Positions 6,133 to 6,639 of a DNA stretch of 6,639 nucleotides are shown here, piece by piece. Positions within the stretch are counted from its first letter, which is position 1. Every line of letters starts with the position of its first letter. This DNA is from Streptosporangiaceae bacterium (GTDB lineage Bacteria > Actinomycetota > Actinomycetes > Streptosporangiales > Streptosporangiaceae): the NCBI GenBank assembly GCA_030040815.1, contig JASHSZ010000544.1:1-6639 (forward strand), in the 5' to 3' direction. A program made the position numbers and the translations under genes. The notes under the pieces were generated by a model. The model was not told where the DNA came from, did not search any database, and worked only from the letters and a program-made list of their open reading frames with translations.

Positions 6133-6639
6133 AACCATCGCGCGCCGCCCGCGCAACAGCTCCTTGGCGCGCACCACGGCGGCCGAGGCGTCAGCGGCAT
6201 AGCCGTCCGCGCCCACCACGTCGGCGTACTCCTGGGTGACCGGCGCGCCGCCGACCATCACGATCACCTGGTCTCGCAGGCCGGCCTTCACCAGCGCGTT
6301 GATGTTGGCCTTGAACATCGGCATGGTCGTCGTCAGGAACGCGGAGAAGCCGACGATGTCCGGCTGGTGCTCTTCGATCGCGACCACGAACTTCTCCGGT
6401 GCCACCTGCACGCCCAGGTCGATAACCTCGAACCCGGCGCCCTCGAACATGATGTTGACCAGGTTCTTGCCGATGTCGTGCACGTCCCCCTTGACCGTGC
6501 CCATGACGATCTTGCCGATCGTCTGCGCGCCCGTCTCGGCGAGCAGCGGGCGCAGGATCTCCAGCGCCCCGGCCATCGCCTTCCCGGCGATGAGCATCTC
6601 GGGCACGAAGAAGTCGCCGCGCTCGAACCGCGCGCCGAC
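6124..6639 (-). CDS. Corrinoid (B12-binding) methyl-carrier protein, MtgC/MtbC/MttC-like (5' partial)
   Basis: This small carrier protein holds the cobamide that shuttles a methyl group from a substrate methyltransferase to the THF methyltransferase. The visible 171 residues begin inside the last helix of the N-terminal cap domain (RFERGDFFVPEMLIAGKAM at 4-22) and continue into the Rossmann-like B12 domain. The base-off/His-on signature is present: D52-x-H54-x-x-G57 in GDVHDIGKN, then GFSAFLTTTM at 97-106, then the GG pair at 130-131 in VMVGGAPVT. The usual SxL triplet reads Ser-Ala-Phe here. The frame is open to the window edge and the cap residues match the family, so the GTG at 6606 and ATG at 6597 are internal. 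Perhaps 40-60 N-terminal residues are missing. Which substrate it serves cannot be told from this part. Its stop is TAG, 18 bases before the methyltransferase gene. Confidence 0.93.
   Translation of the reverse strand, partial: VGARFERGDFFVPEMLIAGKAMAGALEILRPLLAETGAQTIGKIVMGTVKGDVHDIGKNLVNIMFEGAGFEVIDLGVQVAPEKFVVAIEEHQPDIVGFSAFLTTTMPMFKANINALVKAGLRDQVIVMVGGAPVTQEYADVVGADGYAADASAAVVRAKELLRGRRAMVPA

Noticed and set aside
1..6639. tRNA, rRNA, CRISPR arrays, insertion sequences, riboswitches (including a cobalamin riboswitch)
   Set aside because: Nothing recognisable by eye, and almost no non-coding space. A cobalamin riboswitch, if any, would have to lie upstream of the corrinoid operon beyond 6639.

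Overview
The window is GC-rich with typical actinobacterial codon choice (G/C-ending codons, GTG starts, short coupled overlaps), so a member of the Actinomycetota is the best guess; this is inferred from composition and was not tested by any search. It is almost wholly coding. Seven genes fill it and only about 21 bases (880-882 and 6106-6123) lie outside a gene, so the promoters of both gene groups must lie beyond the window edges.

Plus strand (1-2762): the 3' part of a folate-binding GcvT-family protein of the dimethylglycine/sarcosine dehydrogenase type, then etfB (GTG start 3 bases after the preceding stop) and etfA (ATGA overlap with etfB). These look like an oxidative demethylation unit. 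A methyl-bearing amine would be oxidised, the one-carbon unit placed on tetrahydrofolate (THF), and the electrons passed to an electron transfer flavoprotein (ETF).

Minus strand (6639 down to 2719): a B12-binding corrinoid protein (5' end cut off by the window edge), a pterin-binding methyltransferase of the methyl-THF:corrinoid type, a RACo-like ASKHA/[2Fe-2S] protein that reactivates oxidised corrinoid proteins with ATP and an electron, and a DUF1638 protein of unknown function. Together they form the second half of a corrinoid methyl-transfer system: Co-CH3 protein to THF, plus the repair enzyme. The substrate-specific methyltransferase (MttB/MtgB-like, MtaB-like or other) is not in view and probably lies beyond 6639.

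The two groups converge tail to tail, and the coding ends of etfA and the DUF1638 gene overlap by 44 bases. The combined gene content suggests a complete methyl-stripping locus. One methyl would be removed by corrinoid chemistry and the remaining ones oxidatively, with all carbon ending on THF; glycine betaine to dimethylglycine, sarcosine and glycine is one example. The substrate itself is inference. The least understood player is the DUF1638 protein, which sits in the corrinoid operon and carries several Cys/His motifs.
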